NCBI GenBank assembly: GCA_904063045.1
Contig: CAJFCJ010000002.1
Coordinates: forward strand, 3,777,891 to 3,841,890
Origin: Dimorphilus gyrociliatus
Taxonomy: Eukaryota > Annelida > Polychaeta > Dinophilidae
Length of the DNA: 64,000 nt
Direction: 5' to 3'
Position numbers and translations under genes: made by a program. The notes below the pieces were generated by a model, which did not search any database, was not told the DNA's origin, and saw only the letters and a list, made by a program, of their open reading frames with translations. Of this stretch, positions 26,401 to 37,971 are shown one piece after another; position 1 is the first letter of the stretch; every line of letters starts with the position of its first letter.

Positions 26401-26887
26401 CGGAGCAACACAACTTTCCTTCTGTGTTGAATTGCTGACCTTGGAACATTGTATTCCATCGGATGTGCTACAAGTATAACATTGTTTTTCAGCCGAACCT
26501 ATAGAGATAGCAATAGAACTTTTAATAAAAATTGATATTTATTTAAAGCTAAACGTTGTGTTTTTTATGAAAGAGTAATTAAAAGGAATCATTTTTCTTT
26601 AATAAAAGATAACGGAAGTATTAAATATTATAAATTTTAAACTTATATATAACTATTCAGAAATATAAAAACAAGTGAGAACGTTTAAAGTTAGGTAATA
26701 AAAATTTAAAAGAATGACCTTTAAAGTGTATAGATACGAACAATCACCACTTGTTAATGAATAAGTTATTGTTAAATTTAAACGAATACTATTGCTTAAA
26801 ATAATATACTAAATATAACAACTTTTTACCTTTAATTATATTGTTTAAGATAATAAGAGTAAGGAATAATGTTGTCCGTAAAAGCAT
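17420..26887 (-). CDS. Membrane mucin-like NIDO-AMOP-VWD-EGF protein
   Basis: Large single-pass surface glycoprotein. Exons (minus order): 26887-26830, 26498-26355, 26292-26095, 26016-25897, 25403-24852, 24789-24763, 24255-24220, 24161-23839, 23774-22806, 22749-20784, 20717-20526, 20466-19560, 19504-19068, 19002-18755, 18697-17420; phases agree throughout, giving 2484 residues. Domains: signal peptide (1-19); Ly6/uPAR-like three-finger region (about 22-133, starting Cys-Tyr-Thr-Cys); small Cys-rich EGF-like unit (134-173); Ser/Thr-rich mucin stretch (174-385); TSP1 (about 387-440); three EGF-like units; NIDO (about 600-790); AMOP (about 845-970); VWD starting GDPH (about 980); a cadherin/Ig-like sandwich (about 1255-1340); a long run of calcium-binding-type EGF repeats (D-I-N-E-C pattern); a second TSP1 (about 2193-2248); an RRRR site (about 2358); TM helix (2437-2461); 23-residue tail. 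The NIDO-AMOP-VWD-EGF core is that of MUC4 and of invertebrate mucin-like matrix proteins. Role (adhesion, mucus or matrix) is inference. Confidence 0.92.
24991..25140 (-). repeat. 30-base coding minisatellite in the mucin exon
   Basis: Units of exactly 30 bases at 25021-25050, 25051-25080 and 25081-25110, with a diverged unit on each side. The first two are identical; the third differs at a few bases. Each encodes ten residues of the type Gly-Thr-Gly-Thr-Thr-Met-Thr-Glu-(Thr/Ser)-(Ile/Val/Ala), typical of a mucin tandem repeat and a dense target for O-glycosylation. Copy number probably varies between individuals. Confidence 0.9.
26830..26887 (-). CDS. First coding exon of the mucin-like gene (signal peptide)
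   Basis: This 58-base exon was found from splice logic: ATG at 26887, a hydrophobic 19-codon stretch, and a GTAAAA donor. It ends in phase 1, which matches the next exon, so the large gene is complete at its 5-prime end. It is too short to appear in an ordinary open-frame scan. Confidence 0.85.
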
Positions 26888-27246
26888 GACTGATTGAATA
26901 AGCTGTCATCAATTAATATGCTAGTTTTGTACATAGCTTTCACTAATAAATAAAAATTCATGTAGACGTTTATAGTAACTATTAATTTCATACGAAATAT
27001 TTAGAATCCTCTAAGCAACAAGTAATTTAGGTGATAAATTTTTGAATTGTTGTGTAGGAAAATGCCATTCATTTTTTTCTAACGAGGCAAAAAAGTTCAG
27101 CAATAATTCAGTAATAGAACAATATAATTGTTTATGTCAGTTGTTGACCAATTTAATTAATTATTCATAATTAGTTTTAAATATTAATAGACCTTTTTAA
27201 AACTCTATTATAAGTAGTTTAATGTATATTATATACTGTGTATATT
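26888..27246. other. Short spacer between two minus-strand genes
   Basis: Only 359 bases separate the stop of the upstream glycoprotein gene from the start codon of the mucin-like gene. It must hold the upstream gene's 3-prime untranslated part and the mucin gene's promoter or 5-prime leader, unless the two are transcribed together. I see no TATA box or other element I would name. Confidence 0.6.
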
Positions 27247-28997
27247 TTAGACATATCGTATAATAATACCTTTTTTTACTTCGTTTTTTCTATAGAATTT
27301 AATTCTATTAACTGCTCCATAATCTTCGTTATAAAAAGCGATGTTCGTATATTTAGAAAAGGACACATTATTCATCTCTAGTATAGAATTATTAACACTT
27401 TCCATATTGCTACCAAATTGTATAGTGTTATTTTTAACCAAGATCCAAAATTTTCTCCATTCTTTACACTCTAAATACGAATTATTGTTCGAGTTATACA
27501 CAATCGTTGTTATGTTCTTTAAAACATTAAATAGACTTGTCGCTGTTGTTGTTGAATTCCAGTAAAGATCTATTGAGAGTTTAAATAATGATGAGCTATG
27601 GTTTCTAAACTCTAAAGTAATTCCTCCGCATTGTGATCTATTTCCTTTACTTTGACCATATACACCAAAGGAAAAAGTATGTTCACCATTACTTACAGAC
27701 ATAGGAAGATAATAAAGAGCCTTTTCATTTGATCCCTTCTGAATTTCAAATTCTTTCTCTGGTTTAACTATCAATTGTAGAACAAAGAAAAAAATTAGGA
27801 AAATTAGCTAATTTTCACATAGTTAACAACGAACTATGAGTCAAAACGGAAAACGAAAGTAATCCGACAACTGCCGTATTATTTGTCCTTACTGACTTTA
27901 GAACAAGGTTCACTGAACTTTCTTTTGAATTTCCTTTGTATTTAAAGCAATGCTGTTCAAAATTCATTGGTAATGTGACTTCTTGAACAAAACCAGAACC
28001 CCATAAAAGGCTCCAATCTTTAGTAAATGAATTAATGTCATATCTATAAAAATTAAAAAAAAAGAAAGATATACAGTTATATACTACTTTAAAGGTGAAA
28101 TCAATGACAATTCGCAAATACTAATTAACTGCCTTTGCTGCCTACTAACCTATGACTAAAGCAAAATAGCTTAGGAATCTGAGTGGTATAAAAGCTAATA
28201 TTAAGTGTAGAATTAATACATTCTAAAGCTGAGCAGTTAATTTTCCATTCAGTCGACTTGCTATAATCCAAAAGTTCCAAGCAGTTATAATCATTATTCA
28301 ATGATTTTTTATTACTTGAGCAATTACTTCCAGAATAAGATGATGCCATATTGTGGAAATAAACATGATCAGTATCGTTTAGGTTTTTCTGATCTATTTA
28401 TTAATAATAAAAATAAAGAATAGATATAAGTAACGTATTAAGAAAGTGTATTAAATAATTTATATTAAATATACCATCGTAAGCATATATCATTATACTT
28501 CTAAATCCGTTTGTTCCATTTAAAAAAGTATCTTTTATTGATACTTTCATAGAATTGGACATCATTCCTCTTTTGTCTGGTACTAGAAAGCACTTTCCTA
28601 GGAAATCATTATCCAAATTTACATTAAACGATGAGTTATTACTGAAAGTTATCTCAACTTCTTTAACTACTTTTAAAGCAAACTGAAATCTTTGCCACAA
28701 ACATATCTCTAAAACATCGTACGTCTTTTCGAAATAAATCGTCAAAGATTGCTGATTGCACGAACTCTTATCTGTACAATTCGAGGCCCATCCCATTAAT
28801 TCTTGCCAAAAAGGTTTTAAAGCATTTTTGCAATAGTATCTTTCCAGGTTAGACGACAAGAGAAAAGTAGTTGTTGCCGTACAATTTGAATTACTTGCTA
28901 TATTAATTAAACCACCGTTAATATTTGGAAAAGAGCAATTTATATATTTTTCAAAAAGTATAAAAATCACAAAACAACTGCAAAAAATATTTTTCAT
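27247..28997 (-). CDS. Secreted glycoprotein with two related domains and a possible FAMeT-like domain
   Basis: Exons 28997-28475, 28393-28150, 28043-27835 and 27767-27247 splice in phase to 498 residues. Start chosen at the ATG at 28997, which opens a clean signal peptide (about 1-20). Residues 22-174 and about 185-325 look like two copies of one beta-rich domain, sharing a Cys pattern (an N-C pair, then C before an S-L/T-L-x-I strand) and closing on similar strands; the fold may be galactose-binding-like. The rest (about 327-498) resembles the farnesoic acid O-methyltransferase-type domain (Pfam Methyltransf_FA), with a W-x-x-F-W-I-L strand, an I-x-F-G turn and a late strand ending K-F-Y. 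Despite its name that domain is not a proven enzyme. More than a dozen N-x-S/T sequons are present. No TM segment, so secretion is likely. Domain names rest on pattern memory and need a profile search. Confidence 0.75.
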
Positions 28998-29075
28998 TTT
29001 CAGTTCTTCAAACTTCAAACGACTAAACTCTTAGCTTAAACTTTATCTGTGCATCACTTGAAGTTAATCAAACTC

Positions 29076-29102
29076 TATATATATATATATATATATATAT
29101 AT
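29076..29102. repeat. TA microsatellite just upstream of the glycoprotein gene
   Basis: An uninterrupted TA tract, about 80 bases upstream (in gene orientation) of the start codon at 28997. It lies within what should be the proximal promoter. Confidence 0.85.
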
Positions 29103-30299
29103 TTCCTGAAAACTAACTATTCATAATGTACAAACAGGTTTTTTTTTAAATGCTTGTATTATTAATTAAACAACTGATACTTTAATTATAAATTATACTT
29201 TCAAAAGTAACTATAACAAATGAAGAACGGTTCAGTACACATTTAAAAAAAAGTTCTTTTACAGAATAGGTTGAAAATGTAAAATATAAATCATGATAAT
29301 TTGTATTGACTGTTTAATATATACAATATTATTTATTAACTATATAAAAGAGTAGGGATACATTATGCTTTTATATTTATTTTATAAAGAGATGATAATA
29401 AACGCTTTTATTTTTCGTTTCTGTTATAGTTTTAGGTTATTTTGAAGCGTTACTTTTAATTTCATACTACTAAACTACGTAAAATTTTAGTATACAGTTT
29501 CAGAATTTTGTTTACAAACAATTACTTCGTATAACCTAGCCAAACAAGGAATAGATAAAACTGACAAAGTGTAAATAATTAATGATACCTAGGACCAATA
29601 TATCTCTTGGCTTCATATTATTCAATAATTCATATATCACATTGCAATATACATCTTTGTGCTGAGTATAAACGTATTTACAGTTATACTGGAAAACTCA
29701 AATCATCTAATAAGCATATATTATAATAACTAAAGTAAAAAATTGTAGCCATATCTTTATATTATTATTTTAGATTTTATACAAAAAGAGAACCATATTT
29801 TTATTTAGTTTACTCGTGTTGTTTGTACCATATCTGTTACAGTTTCATTAAAATTTATACTAGAGGAAGCATTTACTTACTCTAATATAGATATTTAGCT
29901 GAAAGGGAGGAAAACAAGTCTATTAAGACTTTCAATAGATAAATTAATATATCTATTAATTTCATGATTAATTCGTAGATTCTTATTCAATACATTTTCA
30001 ATTTATTATGAATAAAGGAAAATTATTCATTAGCTGAATCGAATTAAAAACTTCACTTTTCAGAGAGGTGTATTCTTCATATATCACTTCAATGGAAAAA
30101 AAAACTTATACTCGATTCAAAATAGACAAATAGTGAATTGTCACAAAGCAGAATCTTATTGCATTTTCATCCAATCAGAAGCTATAAATTCATAAATTCA
30201 TCCATGTTTAATACAATAAAACATCAGCTTCACAAATGAGATTCTTTCTCCGTGTTAGCATAATTTTAATTTTAATTAGCACATATAAAACTCTTTCCT

Positions 30300-30480
30300 A
30301 TTGGAGATAATAAACTTGGTTCGTAATAGAGATTGAACTTAATTGTAGAATTAATATCAATGCAGCCATTTCCTCTACAATTTATAGTCTATTCAGCATA
30401 TAAATTGTTATTTATAGCAACAGTACAATTCCAATTATGATTATTAACGATACATTTTCCTCCAATTTTTGCCGAAGCTA
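30300..30480 (-). pseudogene. Broken copy of exon 2 of the neighbouring glycoprotein gene
   Basis: On the minus strand, after a good acceptor (ATTTTAG at the high end, 30479), a frame reads Ala-Ser, then a Cys, an N-x-N-C, a Glu followed by a TAG stop, I-N-C, a Cys, I-N-S-T and a late I-C. This follows the same order and spacing as exon 2 of the 27247-28997 gene (residues about 190-256), where the stop position is Trp (TGG to TAG is one base change). A second stop follows soon after. I conclude this is an old duplicate that no longer codes for a full protein. Other exons of the copy are not clearly recognisable. Confidence 0.55.
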
Positions 30481-30559
30481 AAATTATATAATTATTACTT
30501 TCTGTAATATAGTTAATTGTATGCTATATAAATAAAATTATTTACTTAACTACAGGAAA

Positions 30560-30960
30560 GAAAAAGAAACAATAACTCTGAAGATGTTCTTATGTTCTTT
30601 GTAAACATATAGCACTTGCAAATCACAGTTTCTCTCTTATAGTAAGCGGAGAAATGAGTAGCTTAATCTCAGGTAATCCTATAAATTTTTTTCTATGAAG
30701 AATCATATCTTTCTTGCCAGATCTGCTGTCTATTTCAAGAGTATAAATGCGATACCAACACTATAAGAATTAAATAAACGAATCGAAATAAGATATAGGC
30801 TTAGTAAAAGTTACTTTTAAAGAATTCATTCTGAAAATAGATATTTTACGTCTTTCCAGTAGGATTTCAAATAAAATGGTCTTTTTTGCAGTATCCTCAT
30901 AACCTTGAATATTAACATAAATAGTCTATTGAAGGTAAGATAATGACAATATAAGACTCC
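30560..30960 (-). pseudogene. Possible two-exon remnant of a beta-sandwich (PLAT-like) domain
   Basis: Two open pieces fit a phase-0 junction. The first (about 30931 down to 30821) begins after a TTCAATAG acceptor and runs 37 codons to an AAA|GTAACT donor. The second (about 30760 down to 30630) begins after CTTATAG with Cys-Trp-Tyr and reaches a TGA. The strand pattern, Y-x-N-x-x-G in the first and W-Y-x-I-x-x-L-E-I-D in the second, recalls a PLAT domain, but the centre of such a domain is missing. It could equally be part of the same decayed glycoprotein copy, or chance. Surrounding frames are broken by stops. Confidence 0.25.
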
Positions 30961-31808
30961 TGATGCAAATGTTAAGGATAAAAAAGTCATTGTTATAGAA
31001 GAGAATGCTTGGAAAAGGCTAAAGTGACCAACTGGGTAATCAATTGGGTATTAATTGCCTTATTCAATGCAAAAACCTTTACAAGATGGAATAGAAAATA
31101 GAACTATATTACTAATATAATAGGTTTTCTCAGCTAACAAAGATGGTAAAGCTGATTTATTGATATTTTTTAAAAGAAATACATTTGCGTTCTACACATT
31201 CCACATTGAAATAGTTTGAAAGCTCGGAAATGTTTTTCTGACGCATTTTTCGTGGACACTCTTTAACAAAATAGAACCTTTACTGTATCTAAATGAGCCC
31301 TATGAACTAGGAAATGGAATAGGGGAAGAAGGCATACAAATAACATGCCGGTCTTTAGCAAGAATAATAATGAAAGGGTCTCATCTGCAATATTTTCAAT
31401 AGATTGATGTTATTTGTCCTCAAGAGTGATTTACTATTCGTTTATAAAAGAATAATATTTTGCCTATTCTTTTATTTAGTTTAATAAAATATTCAATTTT
31501 TAATTACTATTCGTAATTAAATAACTAGGTAAATTGGAATGATTTGACTATTTGCTCTTAGATTAATATTTCTCCAGGGGGTATTGTGGAAGAGTGAAGC
31601 GCCAAAATAAAAAAGTTAATAGCTGGTAAGTTAGTCTTTTAAAAATTCAATTTGTATTTAATCTCAAATACTAATATTAATATATATTTAAAACAGATAT
31701 TATTTTAAGTAGATATACCAACATCATGAATACCCTGTTAACATTTTTAAAAATTCCATCTAATGATAATATCCTTCATTTGATGATTTAAATATCTGAT
31801 TATGCTAA

Positions 31809-31814
31809 TTTATT
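31809..31814 (-). other. Possible polyadenylation signal of the collagen-olfactomedin gene
   Basis: AATAAA on the minus strand, 133 bases after the stop codon at 31947. Distance is typical, but the hexamer is common here. Confidence 0.35.
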
Positions 31815-31946
31815 TCGTATTTTATGATCCATTTAATGAATGTTTTTTGTCAAATTTACCAAAAGAAAGCTTTAAAAAGATTTTAGAATTTTCAAGAAAA
31901 AAAACAGACGTATTGATAGAGTTTCTTTGCCTCATTTTGTCTTTCG

Positions 31947-34900
31947 TTACTTAAATCTCATTTTATAGGAAAGTAGATAGCCTTTATCCCATGAAAAAAT
32001 TTCCCTCTGCTCTGGATTATAAGATAGCATTGTATTGTGTCTAAAAGGATCCGTAAAGTTTAACTTTGCTTTTATTTCTTGATTTTTCATTAAGTCGTAA
32101 GCAGAAGTAACTGCAAATTTATGACTTGCAGTTTTCCTATCTGTTCTTTGTTCAACGAGATAGAGTATACCGCATATAATAACTGAATTCCGGTATCTTG
32201 ATTGCTCATAGTTTAAATTCCATTCTTTACTTTTACCTCCTCCCGAAACAAGATCTATTTTAATTATCTTTAAGTAGGATAGCTCAGAGTACATGACCCA
32301 TATTCCATTCTCATCGGCCGATATATCAAATATAATGTATCTCGTTGTATAAAGTTCTTCACTAGCTCCGGGGCCTTCTACATTATAGACAATAGTTGAA
32401 CGATTTCTCTTAACTTTCGATGGACTACGTAAATCATATTTAATGATTGACTTTGTTCCTGCTCTATGATAATAAAATGCTTGGTTATGAATAACATGCT
32501 CAGTTCCGTGAAAGTCATAGTCTAAATCATAAATTCTTCCCTCGATATCTCGAATAAAATGCTCGCGATTCGAGTACTCTTTTAGCTGAAAAAATTAAAC
32601 GAATGATAATATAAAACGGACGCCATCTGTAGTTTTATATACGTACTATTGAACCCTCTGTATGAGAAGTTACGTAAAACTTTTTAGCATCAGTAACCGT
32701 TTTTGGTGCAGTATCCGTCATAAAAGACCCCCAATACGTTTCGGAATACTTTTCAAAAACTGGTGTACCAATAGCATCCACTTGGCCACATTCTTTGAAA
32801 AAGGAAATTTTGTTTTTTAAAACAGTAACAAACCAATTTAGTTTGTCAATTACACTATATAAACTCATATAATAATAACAATAACAATAATAATAGACAG
32901 AAAGGGAATTGAAAATAAATTTGTCGATATTTTAATAAAAAAAACAACACGAAAAAAGTGGCGTTATAAATTGAACGTACTTCGATTTCTGCTTGACTCC
33001 CGATTCAACTTTGTTCCGGGGCTTTGTTGACTCGCTTGAGCTGTAAAATGTTCAATGATGCGAAGACTAAATGTTTATTCTATTCATAATACATGTATTT
33101 TATAGTTTTTAACCCAAAAGCAAAAATAAAAGAGTGTATAGATTTTTTTGTCCATTGTGTAAAACTGTGATTTTTTTCTCTCTCTCATTTCTCTTTACAT
33201 ACTTATGTATAATTAAGTTATTTCATAGTGTAGCTAAAGGCATCTATATTTATTTATATAAAAGCTTAATGTAGTCTTTTTCTTATCAACACAAAATGTA
33301 AGGTTTAATATTGAAAAAAATACAAATTGTACTTATCTTTGCATACATATTTACAAGAATTATACTGTACTTTATACAAATATTTCTATAACTTACATAT
33401 ATCTATTATATTAGTATATTCTTTTATATGTATACATAGTCGTTTGTTTTTTTTTTAATTGTGTGCTTACTAGTTGTAGGTTCGACAGCTGGAGGCATAA
33501 TTCTCATACCAGAATCCGGTACTACTTTCGAAAGTGAAGAATCTGGAAGATTGGAAAAATTATTCTCGTGCTTTTTCTTTTTGTTTTGAAAGATGGAAAG
33601 ATGGTTTTGTAATGTTTTTTATTTCTTTTATTCTTTATTCTTTTAAAAGAATTCAATAAAAGTTTCTTTTTATTATTATTATTATTTTCTTATCGGTTAT
33701 AGGAAATTAATCGACTGGATTATTACTAAGTGATTATAATGTTATTAAAGGAGTATAGGATTACGTAATTGGTCAATTTATATTATTCCAATAAAAAAAT
33801 TCTTTTAGTATGTATTTAATACACAAAAAATATTAATAAAATAACCAAATATTTATTATAATTTATGAATAATAATATTAATAAAATCTATATTTACTAA
33901 TCTAATTATCTTACCATTCATTACATATATTACGCATATATTGTAGGTACATTTATATATTTATATATATATATATATATATATAAATGTTTGCATACAT
34001 CAAATATAATATAAGTACTTATATATATTTATGTACCTTTAATAGGTTTATTAATATTCATTATTTAGTTAAAGCTATCGGAAAAATATAAGTACTTTTA
34101 CTGTTTACTTAATTGGAAAAAATCGTATAGACTTTCACACATGCAAATAGTAGCAAGATCAACTAAATTGCGAATTATATCTCATTTACGACAAAATTTT
34201 ATTACCTTCCTTACATTTTTCTCCTTTGTCTCCTATATAATAAAATAACATATATAAAATAAGTGATAGTGTTTTTTATGATGTTCTTCTTTACGAAAAT
34301 CTTACCTTTATCCCCTTTATAACCAATGAAACCTATTAGTCCTCTATCCCCTTTTGCTCCTCTATCTCCTTTATCTCCTTTCAACCCTTCGCCAGTACCT
34401 AATTAACATAATAAAGAGCTTTCAACTAAACTTTTAGAGCAATAAATATTATTATACTACAATTGCAAGCTGCAGTGTCTCCTTTTGAACCTTTCCTGCC
34501 TCGTCTGCCTCTTACACCATCAGTCCCATTGTAGCCAGGTTCACCTTTCAAATTGAGAGTAAAATTTTTTAGCAAAAATGTATTCATGTAGAAGAAACTT
34601 ACCTGGAGGCCCAGGAGGTCCAATATCACCTTTTTCTCCCTTTTTACCTGGAAATAGGTATTGATTTATAAATTTATTTAAAAAAGCAGGATAGTATCGA
34701 ACTGTTTTATTTTTAGAACGAAACTTACAAGTCGTAGGACAATTACTTCCTTTTCCAAATTCATTTTCTGAAAGTTGAAAATGGATGATAAGTACATGAA
34801 CTTTATAGTTTTATTGTCGACATAAATAGCTATAGGTTTCAGAGAGAAATACGTTGAAAGAAAGCCCTCCTCTCCCTCCCCCTCCCCCACCGTACAATAA

Positions 34901-37900
34901 ATTATATATATGATGTATCTAGCTGTGTGTGTGTGTGTGTCTGATAAATGAAAGAATCCTTTTCAATGCTCCATTACAAATAGTTAGATTTTTAAGGTTT
35001 GACCTCTTTCTTTGTTTTGTATCTGCTAATGACCATTAACAAATATCAGTAATAAAAAAACATCCGTATAAAAGTTAAAGAAAACGTAAAAAATTGATAA
35101 TAAAAATGATCAAATGTTTGCTTTGGTTTTAGTTTGTTTTAAAATATTTTATATAAAATAGGAAAAATAATTATTACATCCAATTACAAAATGATCTTTA
35201 GATCAAACAAACATTATATTTTTTTGATATCGTAAAAAGCTACTGGCAAAATATCGCGTACTACGCTGTTTCTGTTTGCCCTTGAAAGCTCAAACTTTAT
35301 TAAGCCATTTTCAAAGAAATTTGTTTGTTCAAAGGCGTTTAGAAGGGGAAATAAGGGAAGTGATAGCAGATAAACAGACGAAATAAAACCTCTATATAAC
35401 TTTAGAGTTCAAAAGCCGACTCTTTTCCTTTGGATTTGACAATAGGAATAGTATCTATTAATTATAGCTTAAAGATATGTGTACTACCAGTTGTTCTTCT
35501 TTAAGAATGATTATGAACTAGTAAAATGTTGCATTTGTGCTAAATACTGTATATATTTGTTATATACAGTTTCTTCATATGCTGTATATATATTGTATAT
35601 ATAGTCATTTTAATAATATAAAAATATAAAAGAGATATATACTATTTGAAGTTTATAGAAATTCTATTTTAGTTTAAAGAGAAAAGTCTTTTTGAAACTA
35701 TTCTCTCTTTCCCTCTCAAATTCTCGCTTTCCCTCCCTGACTTTTTCTCCTCCACCCACCTCTCTCTCTCTCTCTCTCCTTCTCTGTAGAACGAAAAAAA
35801 TTTGAAATAAAAGCTACTTGGAAAGAAAGAAATCCTTCATTTAAAAAATACAGTATATAGTATCAATTTCTACGATAACAACTTCATTCTTTATTCACTG
35901 TTATCCTTCCCGCTCTTTATTTGCTTGTATGTTTTTTTATATTAATAAATTACAGATAAAATATACTTTATTAATAAGAAATTTTATACCTGTACCACAC
36001 TTTTTTGCTAACTTTTGGCAAATTTCTCCGAATTGATCCACCTGTAAGAATTAGAATTGCTTAGAAAAATAAACACTCGAGATGATTGAAAGACTGGCAC
36101 TAATCCAGTAAAGAACGTAATTGAATTCGACTTTATATAACGTTCCATTTGGTAAAATCGCATCCATTCTCCCAGATAATTCAATAGAATGCTTTTGTTG
36201 TATGAAATAGCGTCTACCCCTAACCCTAGAGCTCTTCCTTCCTTTCCCGAGAAAAGCTTTAGAGGCTCATAATAAACTGAATCACGGATAACAGCTTCCC
36301 CCTCTACTTCTTATCCATCTTCATTTCCATAAAATATTTAATTTTCCCATCAAGTTGACACTTTTTCAACTTCTATCTTAATTACGTAGTTTCCGATAAA
36401 AAGTATTATTACAAATTGAGTTGTTAAATGGCTACTTTGAAATATTTTAATTGATAGGGAAATTATCTAATAATCAAACGATTCTCCATCAGTTCTATTA
36501 CAAAATTAATAAATTTGCTTAATAAGCAAACAATATCAAAATAATTTGATTACTTTAAAAACAGAGAAACTAGCCATTTCAACACAAAATTAGGATTATC
36601 ATTTTCTTCTTATCATATTAATTCGTATCATTAGTTGGAAAAAGGAAGAAAAGATGAAAAATATTTAGATTATTTACCGTTTTCTAATACTTTTTGTAGT
36701 ATCAAAGGCAAGGCGAAGAAAGAAAAGATCATCCAATTAAAGTTAATCAGAAAAAGAAAAAACTTCGTTTGGATGTTTATAAAATAAATAAAAATATTAC
36801 GCATTCAACTCAAAATCTCTCATTCTATAATTAAACTAATCACAAAGAAAGAGAGAAAGAAATCCTCTCCTTTCTTTACTTTTTTTCTTTTTCTCTCCGC
36901 TCAATTGCTATACTATACATGTATACAGTATATATATTTTTTCCCTTAATATTTTCCAGCAAAGCTACAATCTATATCCATAAAAGGAAACTTAAGAGGA
37001 AACAAACTTTTCTCTAATTCTTTCATATAAGCTGTGAATATGTTTTTATCGCTTTAAGAGAGAGCAAAACTCTCCAGTTGAAGAATGTTTTTGTAATAAT
37101 TATTCTCAAGAGATCCATTTATACTTTCTTCGAAAACTAACTAAATCTTTTCTCTCTTGTTCTCAACTGCTTTTCTCTTCATCCCTTTTATTTTATTATT
37201 AAGTTCAAAGAAACTAAAGTTAGGCCTAGCAAACTTGTGAAAATTTTTTACTTTATATTATATATATATATATATATATCATTTATATGGATAAAGTAGA
37301 TCGTCTGTCCAAAATACAATACCTAATCTATTTTTTTTCTATAATAACATGTCGTAAACTATTAAGTTTAATGAAAATCCTGTAAAATAAAATGATATGT
37401 ATATAAATAAGATATAATCTTATTATTAGAAAATACTATACATGTAAAATATATAAAACTATTTATTATACTAATATGCTTATCTTGTTTAGTTTAACAA
37501 CTTCTATCAATGTTCAGTAAGAAATGAGAAAGGGTTTTGGTATGAAAACGGTAAACGTTAAAAAATATACTTTCCTATTCTTTATGCAAAATCAATAGGA
37601 ATAATTAAAATTTCTTGCTCTTTAAGAGTTTTCTTGTTGATTTTGGACAAACAGAGAAATTAATCTCTTCAATTTTGTTTTTCTTTTTCAAAATAAGAAA
37701 AAGAAAAGAAAATGAAGTTTATCTTCTCTCTTTCTTTCCTCTTTTATACCTGTTTTATCATATTTACCGTTAGTTTTGTCTTGGATTCAACAAATACGTA
37801 ATCGTCATTTCGAATGCTTCTTTTTCCTCTGACGACAGAATGTACTTCGTATTTCTTATTGCCAATAATAAAGATTGCGGCCGACAACGATAATGTTACG

Positions 37901-37971
37901 GCTAAGAGTAACGTATAAAGTATACGAATGTGGAGGAAAACTCTCTGTTCCGAAATCTTATCTCCGCTCAT
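31947..37971 (-). CDS. Type II membrane collagen-olfactomedin protein (gliomedin/colmedin type)
   Basis: Exons (minus order): 37971-37750, 36041-35990, 34767-34729, 34647-34603, 34544-34458, 34398-34306, 34232-34206, 33542-33471, 33040-32981, 32792-32647, 32585-31947. All phases match; 493 residues. Short cytoplasmic start, TM helix about 17-37, a furin-type RGKR at 48-51, a linker with paired Cys, collagen Gly-X-Y repeats (about 105-188, interrupted by a C-N-C stretch between exons), a linker, and an olfactomedin domain (about 234-493) with Cys 234 and Cys 419 in the positions of the family's single disulfide. The order TM-collagen-OLF is that of vertebrate gliomedin and nematode COF-2/UNC-122, which act in glial, axonal or neuromuscular contact; gliomedin is released by furin-type cleavage. 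Several exons are tiny (27, 39, 45 bases), usual for collagen genes. I chose the ATG at 37971; no better start lies upstream in frame. Confidence 0.92.
33962..33985. repeat. TA microsatellite in an intron
   Basis: TA tract inside the intron between collagen exons 7 and 8 of the collagen-olfactomedin gene. A GT tract lies further upstream in another intron (34924-34940), and a CT tract at 35761-35778. Confidence 0.85.
37257..37279. repeat. TA microsatellite in the first intron of the collagen-olfactomedin gene
   Basis: Uninterrupted TA run in the 1.7 kb first intron (36042-37749). A TAGGCCTA palindrome lies 30 bases before it, at 37221. I see no other element in this intron. Confidence 0.85.

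Larger units (their letters stand above)
28998..31946. other. AT-rich spacer with gene remnants
   Basis: About 2.9 kb between two minus-strand genes. The parts 29100-30230 and 31400-31900 hold nothing I can name. The middle (about 30240-31340) carries decayed coding pieces, listed separately. Confidence 0.5.
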
